DNA of 39,067 bases, from assembly GCF_025210435.1 (NCBI RefSeq), contig NZ_JAOART010000038.1, positions 1-39,067 on the forward strand. Reading direction: 5' to 3'. Both the position numbers and the translations under genes were made by a program. Under the pieces are notes generated by a model that did no database searches, was not told the DNA's origin, and saw only the letters and a list, made by a program, of their open reading frames with translations. Source of the DNA: Anaeromicrobium sp. GTDB lineage: Bacteria; Bacillota; Clostridia; Peptostreptococcales; Thermotaleaceae. This document shows positions 8,216 through 17,392 of the stretch, one piece after another; within the stretch, counting starts at the first letter, position 1; each line of letters starts with the position of its first letter.

Positions 8216-9502
8216 GTGCGATTAGAATTAGGTAAAATTAAAATCTCTGATATACAATTCGGAGAAACTACTAAGGTAGAAAGCGGAGTCTTATTCGTAA
8301 ACAAAGACGAAATTGTTAACTTGGTTTTAGAAGACGAGCATATTAAATCAGTAGAGGTTGATATTGCAAAACCAGGTGAGGAAACAAGAATAACTCCGGT
8401 TAAAGATGTTATTGAACCTAGGGTAAAGGTCGAAGGTAATGGGGAAATTTTCCCAGGAGTAATCAGCAAAGTCGATACTGTAGGTTCAGGTCGCACACAT
8501 GTCCTAGAAGGGGCTGCTATTGTTACTTGTGGTAAGATTGTTGGTTTTCAGGAAGGGATTATCGACATGTCTGGCATAGGTGCTGAGTATACACCATTTT
8601 CAAAGTTGAACAACTTATGTTTAGTAATTGAGCCAGCTGATGGTTTAAAACAACATGAGTATGAGCATGCTGCAAGAATGGCAGGACTTAAAGTAGCTAC
8701 TTTCATAGGAAAAACTGGTAAGGATGTAACACCAAATGAGGTTGAGGTTTATGAAACTAAGCCAATAATGGAAGCTGTAAATGAATATCCAGATCTTCCA
8801 AAGGTGGGTTATGTGTACATGCTTCAGACTCAAGGTCTTCTTCATGATACATATGTATATGGAGTAGATGCTAAGAAAATTGTTCCAACTATTTTATATC
8901 CAACAGAGATTATGGATGGAGCAATATTAAGTGGTAACTGTGTATCTGCTTGTGATAAGAATACTACTTATCATCACTTGAACAACCCAATCATTAAAGA
9001 TCTATATGCTAAGCATGGTAAAGAGTTCAATTTTGTTGGAATCATTGCTACTAACGAAAATGTATACCTAGCAGATAAGGAAAGATCATCTAACTGGACT
9101 GCTAAGTTATGTAAGTACTTAGGTTTAGATGGAGTTATCGTATCTCAAGAAGGTTTTGGTAATCCAGATACTGACTTAATAATGAACTGTAAAAAGATTG
9201 AAACAGAAGGTATTAAAACTGTAATCGTTACTGACGAATATGCTGGTAGAAATGGTGCATCTCAATCATTAGCAGATGCTGATCCAAAGGCTGACGCAGT
9301 TGTTACAGGTGGAAATGCCAATGAAGTAATCACTTTACCACCTATGAAAAAGATTATTGGTATGTTAGATTATACGGATAAGATTGCTGGTGGATTTGAT
9401 GGAAGTTTAAGTGAAGATGGAAGCATTACTGCTGAAATCCAAGTTATTACGGGTGCTACTAATGAATTAGGATTTAATAAATTATCTGCAACAGAATATT
9501 AA
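8216..9502 (+). CDS. grdE: Glycine reductase complex component B, alpha/beta proprotein GrdE
   Basis: GrdE is the precursor of two subunits of the substrate-binding protein B. Cleavage at an internal Cys gives a fragment with a carbonyl (pyruvoyl-like) group that binds glycine. The protein starts with the family sequence RLELGKIKI. The conserved cleavage region GNCVSACDKNTTYHH has Cys at residue 242 when translation begins at the GTG at 8216. That GTG follows AGGGAGG by 8 bases; an in-frame GTG at 8207 overlaps the ribosome site itself. Length is 428 residues, as usual. A weak hairpin lies in the 60-base gap after trxA. Confidence 0.95.
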   Translation: MRLELGKIKISDIQFGETTKVESGVLFVNKDEIVNLVLEDEHIKSVEVDIAKPGEETRITPVKDVIEPRVKVEGNGEIFPGVISKVDTVGSGRTHVLEGAAIVTCGKIVGFQEGIIDMSGIGAEYTPFSKLNNLCLVIEPADGLKQHEYEHAARMAGLKVATFIGKTGKDVTPNEVEVYETKPIMEAVNEYPDLPKVGYVYMLQTQGLLHDTYVYGVDAKKIVPTILYPTEIMDGAILSGNCVSACDKNTTYHHLNNPIIKDLYAKHGKEFNFVGIIATNENVYLADKERSSNWTAKLCKYLGLDGVIVSQEGFGNPDTDLIMNCKKIETEGIKTVIVTDEYAGRNGASQSLADADPKADAVVTGGNANEVITLPPMKKIIGMLDYTDKIAGGFDGSLSEDGSITAEIQVITGATNELGFNKLSATEY

Positions 9503-9526
9503 TAATTAGTAGAGAGGATGATAACA

Positions 9527-9997
9527 ATGAGTTTATTTGATGGTAAAAAAGTCATCATCATTGGTGACAGAGATGGAATACCAGGACCAGCTATGGAAGA
9601 ATGTGTTAAGACTACAAATGCAGAGGTTGTATTCTCGTCCACAGAGTGTTTTGTCTGAACGGCTGCAGGAGCAATGGATTTAGAAAATCAAAATAGAGTT
9701 AAGTCAATGACTGATCAATATGGCGCAGAAAACATGTTAGTACTTTTAGGAGCAGCAGAAGCTGAGTCTGCAGGACTTGCTGCTGAAACTGTAACTGCTG
9801 GAGACCCAACATTTGCTGGTTGTCTTGCAGGAGTTGCATTAGGATTAAAAGTATACCACGTAGTTGAAGAAGAGGCTAAATCTCAATTTGATGCTGACGT
9901 ATACGAAGACCAAGTTGGTATGATGGAAATGGTTTTAGATGTAGATGAAATTGCATCTGAAATGTCTTCTATCAGAGACCAATTCTGCAAGTACTAA
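9527..9997 (+). CDS. grdA: Glycine reductase selenoprotein A (UGA = selenocysteine 44)
   Basis: GrdA carries the carboxymethyl group from protein B to protein C as a selenoether. The true gene begins with ATG at 9527 (GAGAGG ribosome site) and reads through TGA at 9656-9658 as selenocysteine 44, in the family motif [14 protein letters not shown]. The product has 156 residues. Reading only the part after the TGA would lose the first third and the active site. The gene lies 24 bases after grdE. No clear long SECIS stem is visible after this UGA, only a short TGC-AGGA-GCA hairpin. Identity is certain from the motif and operon. Confidence 0.97.
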
Positions 9998-10242
9998 AAA
10001 GCCATATTTAGTACAAGCATTTAATTTTTTAAATAATTTTTTAAAAAAAATTATTAACTCTAAATTTTGATTATAAAAAAATCCATTGAACGGATCTCGT
10101 TGAGATTCAAAATATTAAGATTCATTAGAAGTGAATTATACGTGAAATTTTAAATAAATATCTCATGAAGATTTATCTACGTGGGAGCAAATCTCTAAAT
10201 TACAATTAAGTTGACAATAAAAGTTAGAGAGGGGGGGGAAAT

Positions 10243-11553
10243 ATGAGCAAGCTTAGAGTTGTTCATTATATAAATCAATTCTTCGCAGGTATAGGTGGAG
10301 AAGAAAAAGCTGATTACAAACCAGAAGTTAGAGAAGGTTTTGTTGGGCCAGGTATGGCTATCAACAATTTAATGAAGGAAGAAGCTGAGGTTGTCACTAC
10401 AATTATTTGTGGTGACTCATATTTCAATGAAAATGTAGAAGAGGCTAAGGCGGAAGTTATAAAGATGGTTAAGGATGCAAAACCTGATCTATTTGTAGCG
10501 GGACCAGCATTTAACGCAGGTAGATATGGTGTTGCGTGTGGTACTATTGCTAAAGCTGTACAAGAGGAATTAAACATTCCTGTAGTTACGGCAATGTACC
10601 CAGAAAACCCAGGTGCTGATATGTATAAGAAGGATTTATACATCTTAGAAACTGGAAACTCTGCTGCCGCAATGAGAACTGCAGCACCTGCTTTAGCAAA
10701 ACTTGCACTTAAATTAGGTAAGGGAGAAGAAATTGGATCTCCTGAAGCTGAAGGATATATTAAAAGAGGTGTAAGAAGAAATATCTTTAGAGAAGAAAGA
10801 GGAGCTACAAGAGCAGTAAATATGCTTGTTAAAAAGTTAAAGGGTGAGGAATTTGAAACTGAATACCCAATGCCTACTTTTGATAATGTAGATCCAGGAA
10901 AGGCAATTGAAGATTTATCTAAAGCAAAGATCGCTTTAGTAACATCTGGTGGTATCGTTCCTAAAAACAACCCAGATAGAATCGAATCTTCAAGTGCATC
11001 TAAGTATGGAAAATACGATATTGATGGAGTAATGGACTTAACAGAAGCTACTTACGAGACAGCTCACGGTGGATTTGACCCTGTATACTGTAACGAAGAC
11101 TCTGATAGAGTATTACCAGTAGACGTATTACGTGACTTAGAAAAAGAAGGAGCTATCGGTGAATTATACAGATACTTCTATACTACAACTGGAAATGGTA
11201 CTTCAGTTGGTAACTCTAAACAATTTGCTGCTGAATTTGCACAAGAGTTAGTAGCAGATGGCGTAGATGCTGTTATTTTAACTTCTACGTGAGGTACTTG
11301 TACTCGTTGCGGTGCAACGATGGTTAAAGAGATTGAAAGAACTGGTATTCCAGTAGTTCATATCTGTACAGTAGTACCTATTTCCTTAACGGTTGGAGCT
11401 AACAGAATAGTTCCTGCTATAGCTATCCCTCATCCATTAGGAAACCCAGCATTAGAAGCTGCTGATGAGAAGAAGCTAAGAAGAGAAATTGTTGAAAAAT
11501 CTTTACATGCATTAACTGTCGAAGTGACAGGTCAAACTGTATTTGAAGATTAA
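10243..11553 (+). CDS. grdB: Glycine reductase component B gamma subunit, selenoprotein GrdB (Sec350)
   Basis: GrdB is the catalytic selenoprotein of substrate-binding protein B. It attacks the glycine Schiff base formed on the GrdE product. The frame starts at ATG 10243 and reads through TGA at 11290-11292 as selenocysteine 350, in the motif STUGTCTRC (U-x-x-C-x-x-C). It ends at 11553, giving 436 residues, the normal size. A SECIS-like hairpin follows the UGA. The ribosome site is an unusual run, GAGAGGGGGGGG, 4 bases before the ATG. A 245-base gap, long for this operon, separates it from grdA. Confidence 0.97.
11290..11325 (+). promoter_or_regulatory. Bacterial SECIS-like hairpin after the grdB UGA
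   Basis: CGTTGC (11305-11310) pairs perfectly with GCAACG (11314-11319) around the loop GGT, 18 bases after the UGA codon. In bacteria the selenocysteine element lies just after UGA and shows G and U in a small apical loop, bound by SelB. Position and loop fit. The selA, selB and selC genes are not in this window. Confidence 0.65.
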
Positions 11554-11590
11554 CATATGTCAGCTGCTTTGCAGCTGGCAGATGGAGACT

Positions 11591-11622
11591 AAAAGGGTGG
11601 TATAGTATCACCCTTTTATTTT
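11591..11622 (+). terminator. Terminator-like hairpin inside the grd operon
   Basis: AAAAGGGTG (11591-11599) pairs with CACCCTTTT, followed by ATTTT. It lies between grdB and grdC, after another hairpin built on CAGCTG near 11560-11578 and before an AGCTGC/GCAGCT stem near 11642-11660. It may partly end transcription, so that grdB and grdC are made in different amounts. Confidence 0.6.
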
Positions 11623-11686
11623 AAAAAAGTCTATAACTGCGAGCTGCAAAGAGAGGCAGCTTATAAAAAAACCGGAGGTGGAAATT

Positions 11687-13225
11687 ATGAGCTTTCCAGT
11701 AATTAAGGGAGCTGGATATGCACTAGTGCATACACCAGATATGATAATGCACAATGGAACTACTCAAACTACTGAAAAAATAACTAATCCAGATTCAGAA
11801 TATTTAAAAAAGGCACCAGAGCATATAAGACCATATGAAGAAGTATTAAACTATGCTCCAAACCAAGTTTACATAGGAAACATGACTCCAGCAGAATTAG
11901 GTGAAATGCCAATGCCTTGGTTTGATAAAGATGCAAAATCTAAGGACCGTTATGGTAAGTTTGGGGAAATAATGCCTCAAGATGAATTTATTGCTTTAAT
12001 GAAGTTTAGTGATGCCTTTGACTTAGTGAAGTTAAGCAAAGAATTTACTGCACAAGTTAAAGCTAAAATAGAAGCACACCCTCTTTTCAAAGATGAAGTT
12101 GGAAAACTTAAAGAAGGAGAAGAGTTTGAAGAAATAGAAAAGCTTGTAAATGAGCAACATTCAGAAGCACTATACCATGATGGAAAATTAGTTGGATGCG
12201 TAAAAAGAGCTCATGATGTGGATGTTAACTTAACTTCTCACATTATATTTGAAAACTTAGTAGTTAAGGCTTCAGGAGTACTAGCATTCAAACATTTAGT
12301 AGATAAAAATAACATTAACGTATCTGATATTGATTATGTTATTGAGTGTTCAGAAGAAGCTTGTGGAGATATGAACCAAAGAGGTGGAGGAAACTTTGCT
12401 AAGGCTATCGCAGAAATGTGTGGAGCTGAAAATGCAACAGGTTCTGATACTAGAGGATTCTGTGCTGCACCTACACATGCATTAATTGAAGCTGCTGCTT
12501 TAGTTAAGTCTGGAGTATATGATAACGTTGCTATTGTAGCTGGTGGAGCTACTGCAAAATTAGGTATGAATGGTAAAGACCATGTTAAGAAGGAAATGCC
12601 AATACTAGAAGACGTATTAGGAGCATTTGCTGTATTAATTAGTAAAAATGATGGAGTAAACCCAGTGCTTAGAACTGACTTAGTTGGTAAGCATACAGTT
12701 GGAACTGGATCTTCACCTCAGGCAGTTATTACTGCACTTATTACTGCTCCTCTTGATAAGGGTGGACTTAAGATTACTGATGTAGATAAGTACTCAGTAG
12801 AAATGCAAAACCCAGACATCACTAAGCCTGCTGGAGCTGGAGATGTACCGGAAGCTAACTACAAGATGATAGGAGCTTTAGGTGTTAAGAGAAAAGAATT
12901 AGAAAGAAAAGAGTTACTTAACTTTGTTAAAGGTCATGGTATGCCTGGTTGGGCTCCAACTCAAGGACATATTCCATCAGGAGTTCCATATTTAGGATTT
13001 GCTATGGATGATTTATCAAATGGTAATGTTAATAGAGCTATGGTCGTTGGTAAGGGAAGTTTATTCTTAGGAAGAATGACTAACTTATTCGATGGAGTAT
13101 CTATAGTTATAGAAAGAAATAGTGGTGTTGTTGAAGATAATAAGCCAGGAGTATCAGAAGATGCAATAAGAAGCATGATAGCTGAGTCTATGAAAGATTT
13201 CGCATCACATCTTTTAGGAGAATAG
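11687..13225 (+). CDS. grdC: Glycine reductase complex component C, beta subunit GrdC
   Basis: GrdC with GrdD forms protein C, which releases acetyl phosphate from the carboxymethylated selenoprotein A through an acetyl-thioester. The 512-residue protein resembles ketoacyl synthase/thiolase-fold enzymes. Visible segments are the start SFPVIKGAGYALVHTPDMI, a Cys-containing core SEEACGDMNQRGGG, then GFCAAPTHALIEAA, and the glycine-rich GHGMPGWAPTQGHIPSG. I chose the ATG at 11687 because GGAGG (11674-11678) lies 8 bases before it; an in-frame GTG at 11678 overlaps that site. The stop is 11 bases before the chosen grdD start. Confidence 0.95.
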   Translation: MSFPVIKGAGYALVHTPDMIMHNGTTQTTEKITNPDSEYLKKAPEHIRPYEEVLNYAPNQVYIGNMTPAELGEMPMPWFDKDAKSKDRYGKFGEIMPQDEFIALMKFSDAFDLVKLSKEFTAQVKAKIEAHPLFKDEVGKLKEGEEFEEIEKLVNEQHSEALYHDGKLVGCVKRAHDVDVNLTSHIIFENLVVKASGVLAFKHLVDKNNINVSDIDYVIECSEEACGDMNQRGGGNFAKAIAEMCGAENATGSDTRGFCAAPTHALIEAAALVKSGVYDNVAIVAGGATAKLGMNGKDHVKKEMPILEDVLGAFAVLISKNDGVNPVLRTDLVGKHTVGTGSSPQAVITALITAPLDKGGLKITDVDKYSVEMQNPDITKPAGAGDVPEANYKMIGALGVKRKELERKELLNFVKGHGMPGWAPTQGHIPSGVPYLGFAMDDLSNGNVNRAMVVGKGSLFLGRMTNLFDGVSIVIERNSGVVEDNKPGVSEDAIRSMIAESMKDFASHLLGE

Positions 13226-13236
13226 GAGTGATGACA

Positions 13237-14418
13237 ATGGAGAACATGGAAATCAAAAAACTTATTGGTAAGACCTTTTTAGATATATCAGAAGCTATTC
13301 AAAGTGGTCACTTTGGTAAAAAAGTTAAGGTAGGTTTAACTACCCTTGGAAGTGAGCATGGAGTAGATAACTTAGTTAAGGGTGCAGAACTTGCAGCTAA
13401 GGATGCTTCAGACTTTGAAATAGTTTTAATAGGACCAAAGGTTGATACAGAACTTGAAATTGTAGAAGTAAATTCAGAAGATGAAATGCATAAAAAAATG
13501 GAAGAGTTACTTGATTCTAAGTACATTGATTCTTGTGTAACTATGCATTACAATTTCCCTATAGGAGTGTCTACTGTAGGTAGAGTTATAACTCCAGCTA
13601 GAGGAAAAGAAATGTTTTTAGCTACAACTACAGGAACTGCTTCAGCTCATAGAACAGAAGCAATGGTTAAAAATGCACTATATGGAATTATAACTGCAAA
13701 GGCAATGGGAAATCCAAACCCTACTGTAGGTATACTTAACTTAGATGGTGCAAGACAAGTTGAAAGAGCTTTAAGAGAATTGGATTCAAATGGTTACAAA
13801 GTTAACTTTGCTGAATCAATGAGAAGTGATGGCGGAGCTGTAATGAGAGGTAATGACTTACTTGCAGGTACTGCTGATGTTATGGTAACAGATACTTTAA
13901 CAGGTAATATCATGATGAAAGTATTCTCTTCTTATACTACAGGTGGAAGCTATGAAGCAATGGGATATGGATATGGACCTGGAATAGGTATTGACTATGA
14001 AAGAGCTATCCTTATTTTATCAAGAGCTTCAGGATCTCCAGTAGTTGCTAATGCAATCAAGTATGCTGCAAAGTTAGCGATGGGTAACGTGATAGAAGTA
14101 TCTAAGAGAGAAGTAAAGGCTGCTCGTGATGCTAAATTAGATGAAATCTTAGCTAGTTTCACTAAGGAAACTAAGAAAGAATCATCTGATGAAGAAGTTA
14201 AAATGCCAGAGAAAGAAGTTGTAACAGGATCAATATCTGGTATAGATATTATGGACTTAGAAGATGCAGTACAAGCCCTTTGGAAAGCAGGAATCTATGC
14301 TGAAAGTGGAATGGGTTGTACAGGTCCAATTGTACTTGTAAATGAAGGTAAAATGGTTGAAGCAACTGAAGCTTTAGCTAAAGCTGGATTTATCGCAGGT
14401 AGTGGATCTCCATGCTAA
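13237..14418 (+). CDS. grdD: Glycine reductase complex component C, alpha subunit GrdD
   Basis: GrdD is related to PlsX/phosphate acyltransferases and completes protein C, where acetyl is passed to phosphate. The 393 residues include GSEHGVDNLVKGAELA near the start, TTGTASAHRTEAM in the middle and the conserved Cys of GMGCTGPIVL near the C-terminus. Start choice: AGGAG (13224-13228) is 8 bases before the ATG at 13237. ATGs at 13231 and 13243 are also in frame, but the first is too close to the ribosome site. It is the last gene of the operon, followed by a terminator. Confidence 0.94.
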   Translation: MENMEIKKLIGKTFLDISEAIQSGHFGKKVKVGLTTLGSEHGVDNLVKGAELAAKDASDFEIVLIGPKVDTELEIVEVNSEDEMHKKMEELLDSKYIDSCVTMHYNFPIGVSTVGRVITPARGKEMFLATTTGTASAHRTEAMVKNALYGIITAKAMGNPNPTVGILNLDGARQVERALRELDSNGYKVNFAESMRSDGGAVMRGNDLLAGTADVMVTDTLTGNIMMKVFSSYTTGGSYEAMGYGYGPGIGIDYERAILILSRASGSPVVANAIKYAAKLAMGNVIEVSKREVKAARDAKLDEILASFTKETKKESSDEEVKMPEKEVVTGSISGIDIMDLEDAVQALWKAGIYAESGMGCTGPIVLVNEGKMVEATEALAKAGFIAGSGSPC

Positions 14419-14427
14419 TATAAAATT

Positions 14428-14465
14428 AAAGACTTAGGTGACTAATGGCACCTAAGTCTTTTCTA
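14428..14465 (+). terminator. Terminator of the glycine reductase operon
   Basis: A 13-bp stem (AAAGACTTAGGTG with CACCTAAGTCTTT) with an 8-base loop is followed by TCTAATTTT. It lies 9 bases after the grdD stop. Confidence 0.85.
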
Positions 14466-14532
14466 ATTTTATTAAAAACTATTTTTTGAAAATTAGAAAT
14501 AGTGACACTTTGGCATAATTGGGCAAAAAAAC

Positions 14533-14561
14533 TTACTATTTTCAATATAAAGTGTTATAAT
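14533..14561 (+). promoter_or_regulatory. Probable promoter of the nucleoside transporter operon
   Basis: TTACTA (14533-14538), 17 bases, then TATAAT (14556-14561). The 5' leader of about 100 bases up to the lipoprotein ATG is AT-rich. I see no riboswitch in it. Confidence 0.5.
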
Positions 14562-14672
14562 AATAATGTACAAAATTACACTAAATTTATTTTTTTTGGT
14601 ATTTCAGAAAAAAATGAATATTTTTTTTATGCTATGCCAAAACTGAAAGAGAAAGCGAGGAGGAAGTAAACT

Positions 14673-15707
14673 ATGGCAAGAAAGATAATGTCTTTACTAT
14701 TAGTAGGATTACTATTAGTAGGATTATTAGCAGGTTGTGGTGCTAAAGAAGAAGAACCAAAGGCTGAAGAACCAGCTAAGGAAGAAGCATTAAAGATAGC
14801 AATGGTTACTGACGTTGGTGGAGTAAATGACAAATCATTTAACCAATCTGCTTGGGAAGGTTTACAAAAAGCAGAAAATGAATTAGGAATTAAGCCTGGA
14901 TATCAAGAGTCTAAGCAAGAAGCTGATTACAGTTCTAACTTAGAACTTTTAACGGATGCTGGAAATGACTTAGTATGGGGTATTGGATTCTTAATGGGAT
15001 CTCAAGTTGAAGAAGCTGCTAAAGATTACCCAGAGCAAAAGTTCGCTATAATAGACAACTACTATGAAAATCCATCTGAAAATCTATTAGGAATTACTTT
15101 TAAAGAGCAAGAAGCATCTTTCCTAGTTGGATATATAGCTGGAAAAATGACTAAGACTAACAAAGTTGGATTCATTGGTGGTATGGATTTCTCTGTAATA
15201 CATAGATTTGATTATGGATTTAAGGCTGGAGTTAAGCATGCTAATCCAGAGGCTGAAATATTATCTCAATATGCAGGAGCATTTGATAAGCCTGCAATTG
15301 GTAGAAGTATAGCTGAATCTATGTATGCGAAAGATGCAGACATTATATTCCATGCAGCTGGAGATACTGGAAACGGTATGATCGAAGTTGCTAAGGAAAA
15401 GGGTAAGTATGCAATCGGTGTTGATAAGGATCAAAATCCTGACGCTCCTGAAAACGTAATCACTTCTGCAGTTAAGAGAGTTGACAATGCAATTTACAAT
15501 GTTGCTAAAGACTTAAAAGAAGGAAACTTCAAAGGTGGTACTAATATCACTTACGGATTAGCTGAAGGCGGAGTTGATATTGCTCCATCATCTGATAAGT
15601 TAGTTCCAAAGGAAATATTAGATGAAGTTGCTAAATTAAAAGAGCAAATCATTGCTGGAGAAATTAAAGTTCCTGCTTCTAAGGAAGAATTTGAGGCAAT
15701 GAAGTAA
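14673..15707 (+). CDS. BMP family (PnrA-like) nucleoside-binding lipoprotein
   Basis: This extracytoplasmic substrate-binding protein serves the ABC transporter encoded just downstream. Residues 1-21 form a lipoprotein signal with lipobox LAGC; Cys22 should be lipidated. The mature part begins with an acidic, Lys/Glu-rich linker, then KIAMVTDVGGVNDKSFNQSAWEGL, a typical BMP/PnrA domain start (aromatic and Asp/Asn residues contact the nucleoside in this family). Length is 344 residues, as usual. A GAGGAGG ribosome site precedes the ATG. It is equivalent to B. subtilis NupN (YufN). The ligand is inferred to be purine nucleosides from the family and transporter type. Confidence 0.9.
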   Translation: MARKIMSLLLVGLLLVGLLAGCGAKEEEPKAEEPAKEEALKIAMVTDVGGVNDKSFNQSAWEGLQKAENELGIKPGYQESKQEADYSSNLELLTDAGNDLVWGIGFLMGSQVEEAAKDYPEQKFAIIDNYYENPSENLLGITFKEQEASFLVGYIAGKMTKTNKVGFIGGMDFSVIHRFDYGFKAGVKHANPEAEILSQYAGAFDKPAIGRSIAESMYAKDADIIFHAAGDTGNGMIEVAKEKGKYAIGVDKDQNPDAPENVITSAVKRVDNAIYNVAKDLKEGNFKGGTNITYGLAEGGVDIAPSSDKLVPKEILDEVAKLKEQIIAGEIKVPASKEEFEAMK

Positions 15708-15749
15708 TTAGCAAATCTGCATAAAAATTTACGTTAAAAAACATACAAA

Positions 15750-15781
15750 ATTAAACCCAGAACTGTAGTTCTGGGTTTAAT
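15750..15781 (+). terminator. Hairpin between lipoprotein and ATPase genes
   Basis: A perfect 14-bp stem (ATTAAACCCAGAAC with its complement, loop TGTA) has no T-run after it. Such hairpins after a binding-protein gene often stabilise the upstream mRNA or partly terminate, so that the binding protein is made in excess over the ATPase and permeases. Confidence 0.65.
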
Positions 15782-15850
15782 GTTCCTAATAAATCCATGT
15801 TAAATTATGAGAATAAAGTTAAAAATATGAATAAAGAAGGAGGTATAAAA

Positions 15851-17392
15851 GTGAGTGGCAGTAAAAAATTTGACGAAGTAGTAGTAGAGATGAAACAAAT
15901 TGTGAAAAAATTTGGTAACTTCGTAGCAAATGATCATATAGACCTGACAGTTCATAAAGGTGAAGTACATGCTCTACTTGGTGAAAATGGTGCAGGAAAA
16001 TCTACTTTGATGAATATCCTTTATGGATTATACACTCCTACCAGTGGGGAAGTCCACATAAATGGAAAGTACGTAGATATAAAAAACCCGAATATAGCTA
16101 TAGAAAATGGAATAGGAATGGTTCATCAGCACTTTATGCTAGTAAAGCCCTTTACAGTAGCAGAAAATATCGTATTAGGGATGGAACCTACTGGCTTTGC
16201 TAATAAAATAAATATGGACAAGGCCATAGAAGATGTTGCGGCCATATCTGAAAAATATGGACTACATGTGGATCCTAATGCAAAAATAGAGGACATATCA
16301 GTTGGAATGCAACAAAGGGTAGAAATATTAAAGGCTTTATATAGAGGTGCTGAAATACTAATATTTGACGAACCAACAGCCGTATTAACACCTCAAGAGA
16401 TTAAAGAATTCATTCAAATAATAAGAAACCTAACTAAAGAAGGTAAATCAATCATACTAATAACTCATAAACTTAAAGAAATTAAAGAAACTTCAGATTT
16501 CTGTACTATCATAAGACGTGGTAAAGGAATAGGCACAGTAAATGTGGAGGAATCTACTGAAGATGATTTAGCATCAATGATGGTAGGTAGAGAAGTAAAC
16601 TTTAAGGTTGATAAGGAAGAAAGAGAAACTAAAGGGGAGGTACTAAAGATAGACAATCTTGTAGTACAAGACCATAGAGGTATAAATGTAGTTGATGGAT
16701 TAAACCTTTCAGTAAGAGCTGGAGAAATACTAGGTATTGCCGGAGTAGATGGAAACGGTCAAAGTGAATTAATTGAAGCAATTACAGGCCTTAGATCATT
16801 AAAATCAGGAAAAGTTTTAATAAATGGAAAAGATGTTACAAATAAAACACCTAGGGAAGTATTTGAGTCAGGTATATGTAATATTCCTGAAGATAGACAA
16901 AAACATGGACTTGTACTAGATTTTACCGTTGAAGAAAATATGGTTTTAGAAAATTATAAAAAGGCTCCTTTCTCAAAGGGGATTAGGATAATGGAAGATG
17001 ACGTTAATTCTTTCGCTAAAGAGTTAATGGAGAAGTTTGATGTAAGACCTAGAGATGAGAAAAATAAAGCTAGGGCCCTATCAGGAGGTAATCAGCAAAA
17101 GGTTATCATTGCAAGAGAAGTAACTAATGATCCAGACCTGCTAATTGCTACTCAGCCTACAAGAGGTTTAGATGTGGGGGCTATAGAGTTTGTTCATAAA
17201 TCACTAGTAGAACAAAGGGATAAGGATAAGGCAGTACTTTTAGTATCCTTTGAATTAGACGAAATTATGAGTGTATCAGATAGAATTGCCGTTATCTATG
17301 AAGGAAAAATAGTTGATATAGTAAATGCTAAAGAAACTAATGAAAACGAATTAGGACTTATGATGGCAGGAGGTGGCAAAGTTGAAGAATAA
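15851..17392 (+). CDS. Nucleoside ABC transporter, double ATP-binding protein (NupO-like)
   Basis: This 513-residue cytosolic protein has two ABC domains. The first has Walker A GENGAGKST, a modified signature ISVGMQQRVEIL and Walker B IFDEPTAVL. The second has a degenerate Walker A (GVDGNGQSE), signature LSGGNQQKV and LIATQPTRGLDVGA. The degenerate second site is normal for this sugar/nucleoside subfamily. I start it at GTG 15851, which follows AAGGAGG by 7 bases; the open frame reaches back to 15797 without a ribosome site. It overlaps the start of the next permease gene, showing translational coupling. It matches B. subtilis NupO (YufO). Confidence 0.92.
   Translation: MSGSKKFDEVVVEMKQIVKKFGNFVANDHIDLTVHKGEVHALLGENGAGKSTLMNILYGLYTPTSGEVHINGKYVDIKNPNIAIENGIGMVHQHFMLVKPFTVAENIVLGMEPTGFANKINMDKAIEDVAAISEKYGLHVDPNAKIEDISVGMQQRVEILKALYRGAEILIFDEPTAVLTPQEIKEFIQIIRNLTKEGKSIILITHKLKEIKETSDFCTIIRRGKGIGTVNVEESTEDDLASMMVGREVNFKVDKEERETKGEVLKIDNLVVQDHRGINVVDGLNLSVRAGEILGIAGVDGNGQSELIEAITGLRSLKSGKVLINGKDVTNKTPREVFESGICNIPEDRQKHGLVLDFTVEENMVLENYKKAPFSKGIRIMEDDVNSFAKELMEKFDVRPRDEKNKARALSGGNQQKVIIAREVTNDPDLLIATQPTRGLDVGAIEFVHKSLVEQRDKDKAVLLVSFELDEIMSVSDRIAVIYEGKIVDIVNAKETNENELGLMMAGGGKVEE

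Noticed and set aside
9656-9658. TGA in grdA (and TGA at 11290 in grdB) as nonsense mutations
   Set aside because: Both lie at the exact selenocysteine positions of the GrdA and GrdB motifs, and the frames continue with full family sequence.
10314-10970. Long open frame on the minus strand opposite grdB (218 codons)
   Set aside because: It is a shadow of the grdB codon pattern, with no ribosome site and no family likeness. The same applies to the other antisense frames, e.g. opposite eno, trxB and hppA.
14515-14530. TGGCATAATTGGGCA upstream of the BMP lipoprotein as a sigma-54 promoter
   Set aside because: The GG and GC elements are 9 bases apart instead of 10, and a sigma-A-type promoter lies just downstream.
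16720-16780. Degenerate Walker A in the second half of the ABC ATPase as a loss-of-function change
   Set aside because: This form (GVDGNGQSE) is usual in the second domain of this sugar/nucleoside transporter subfamily.
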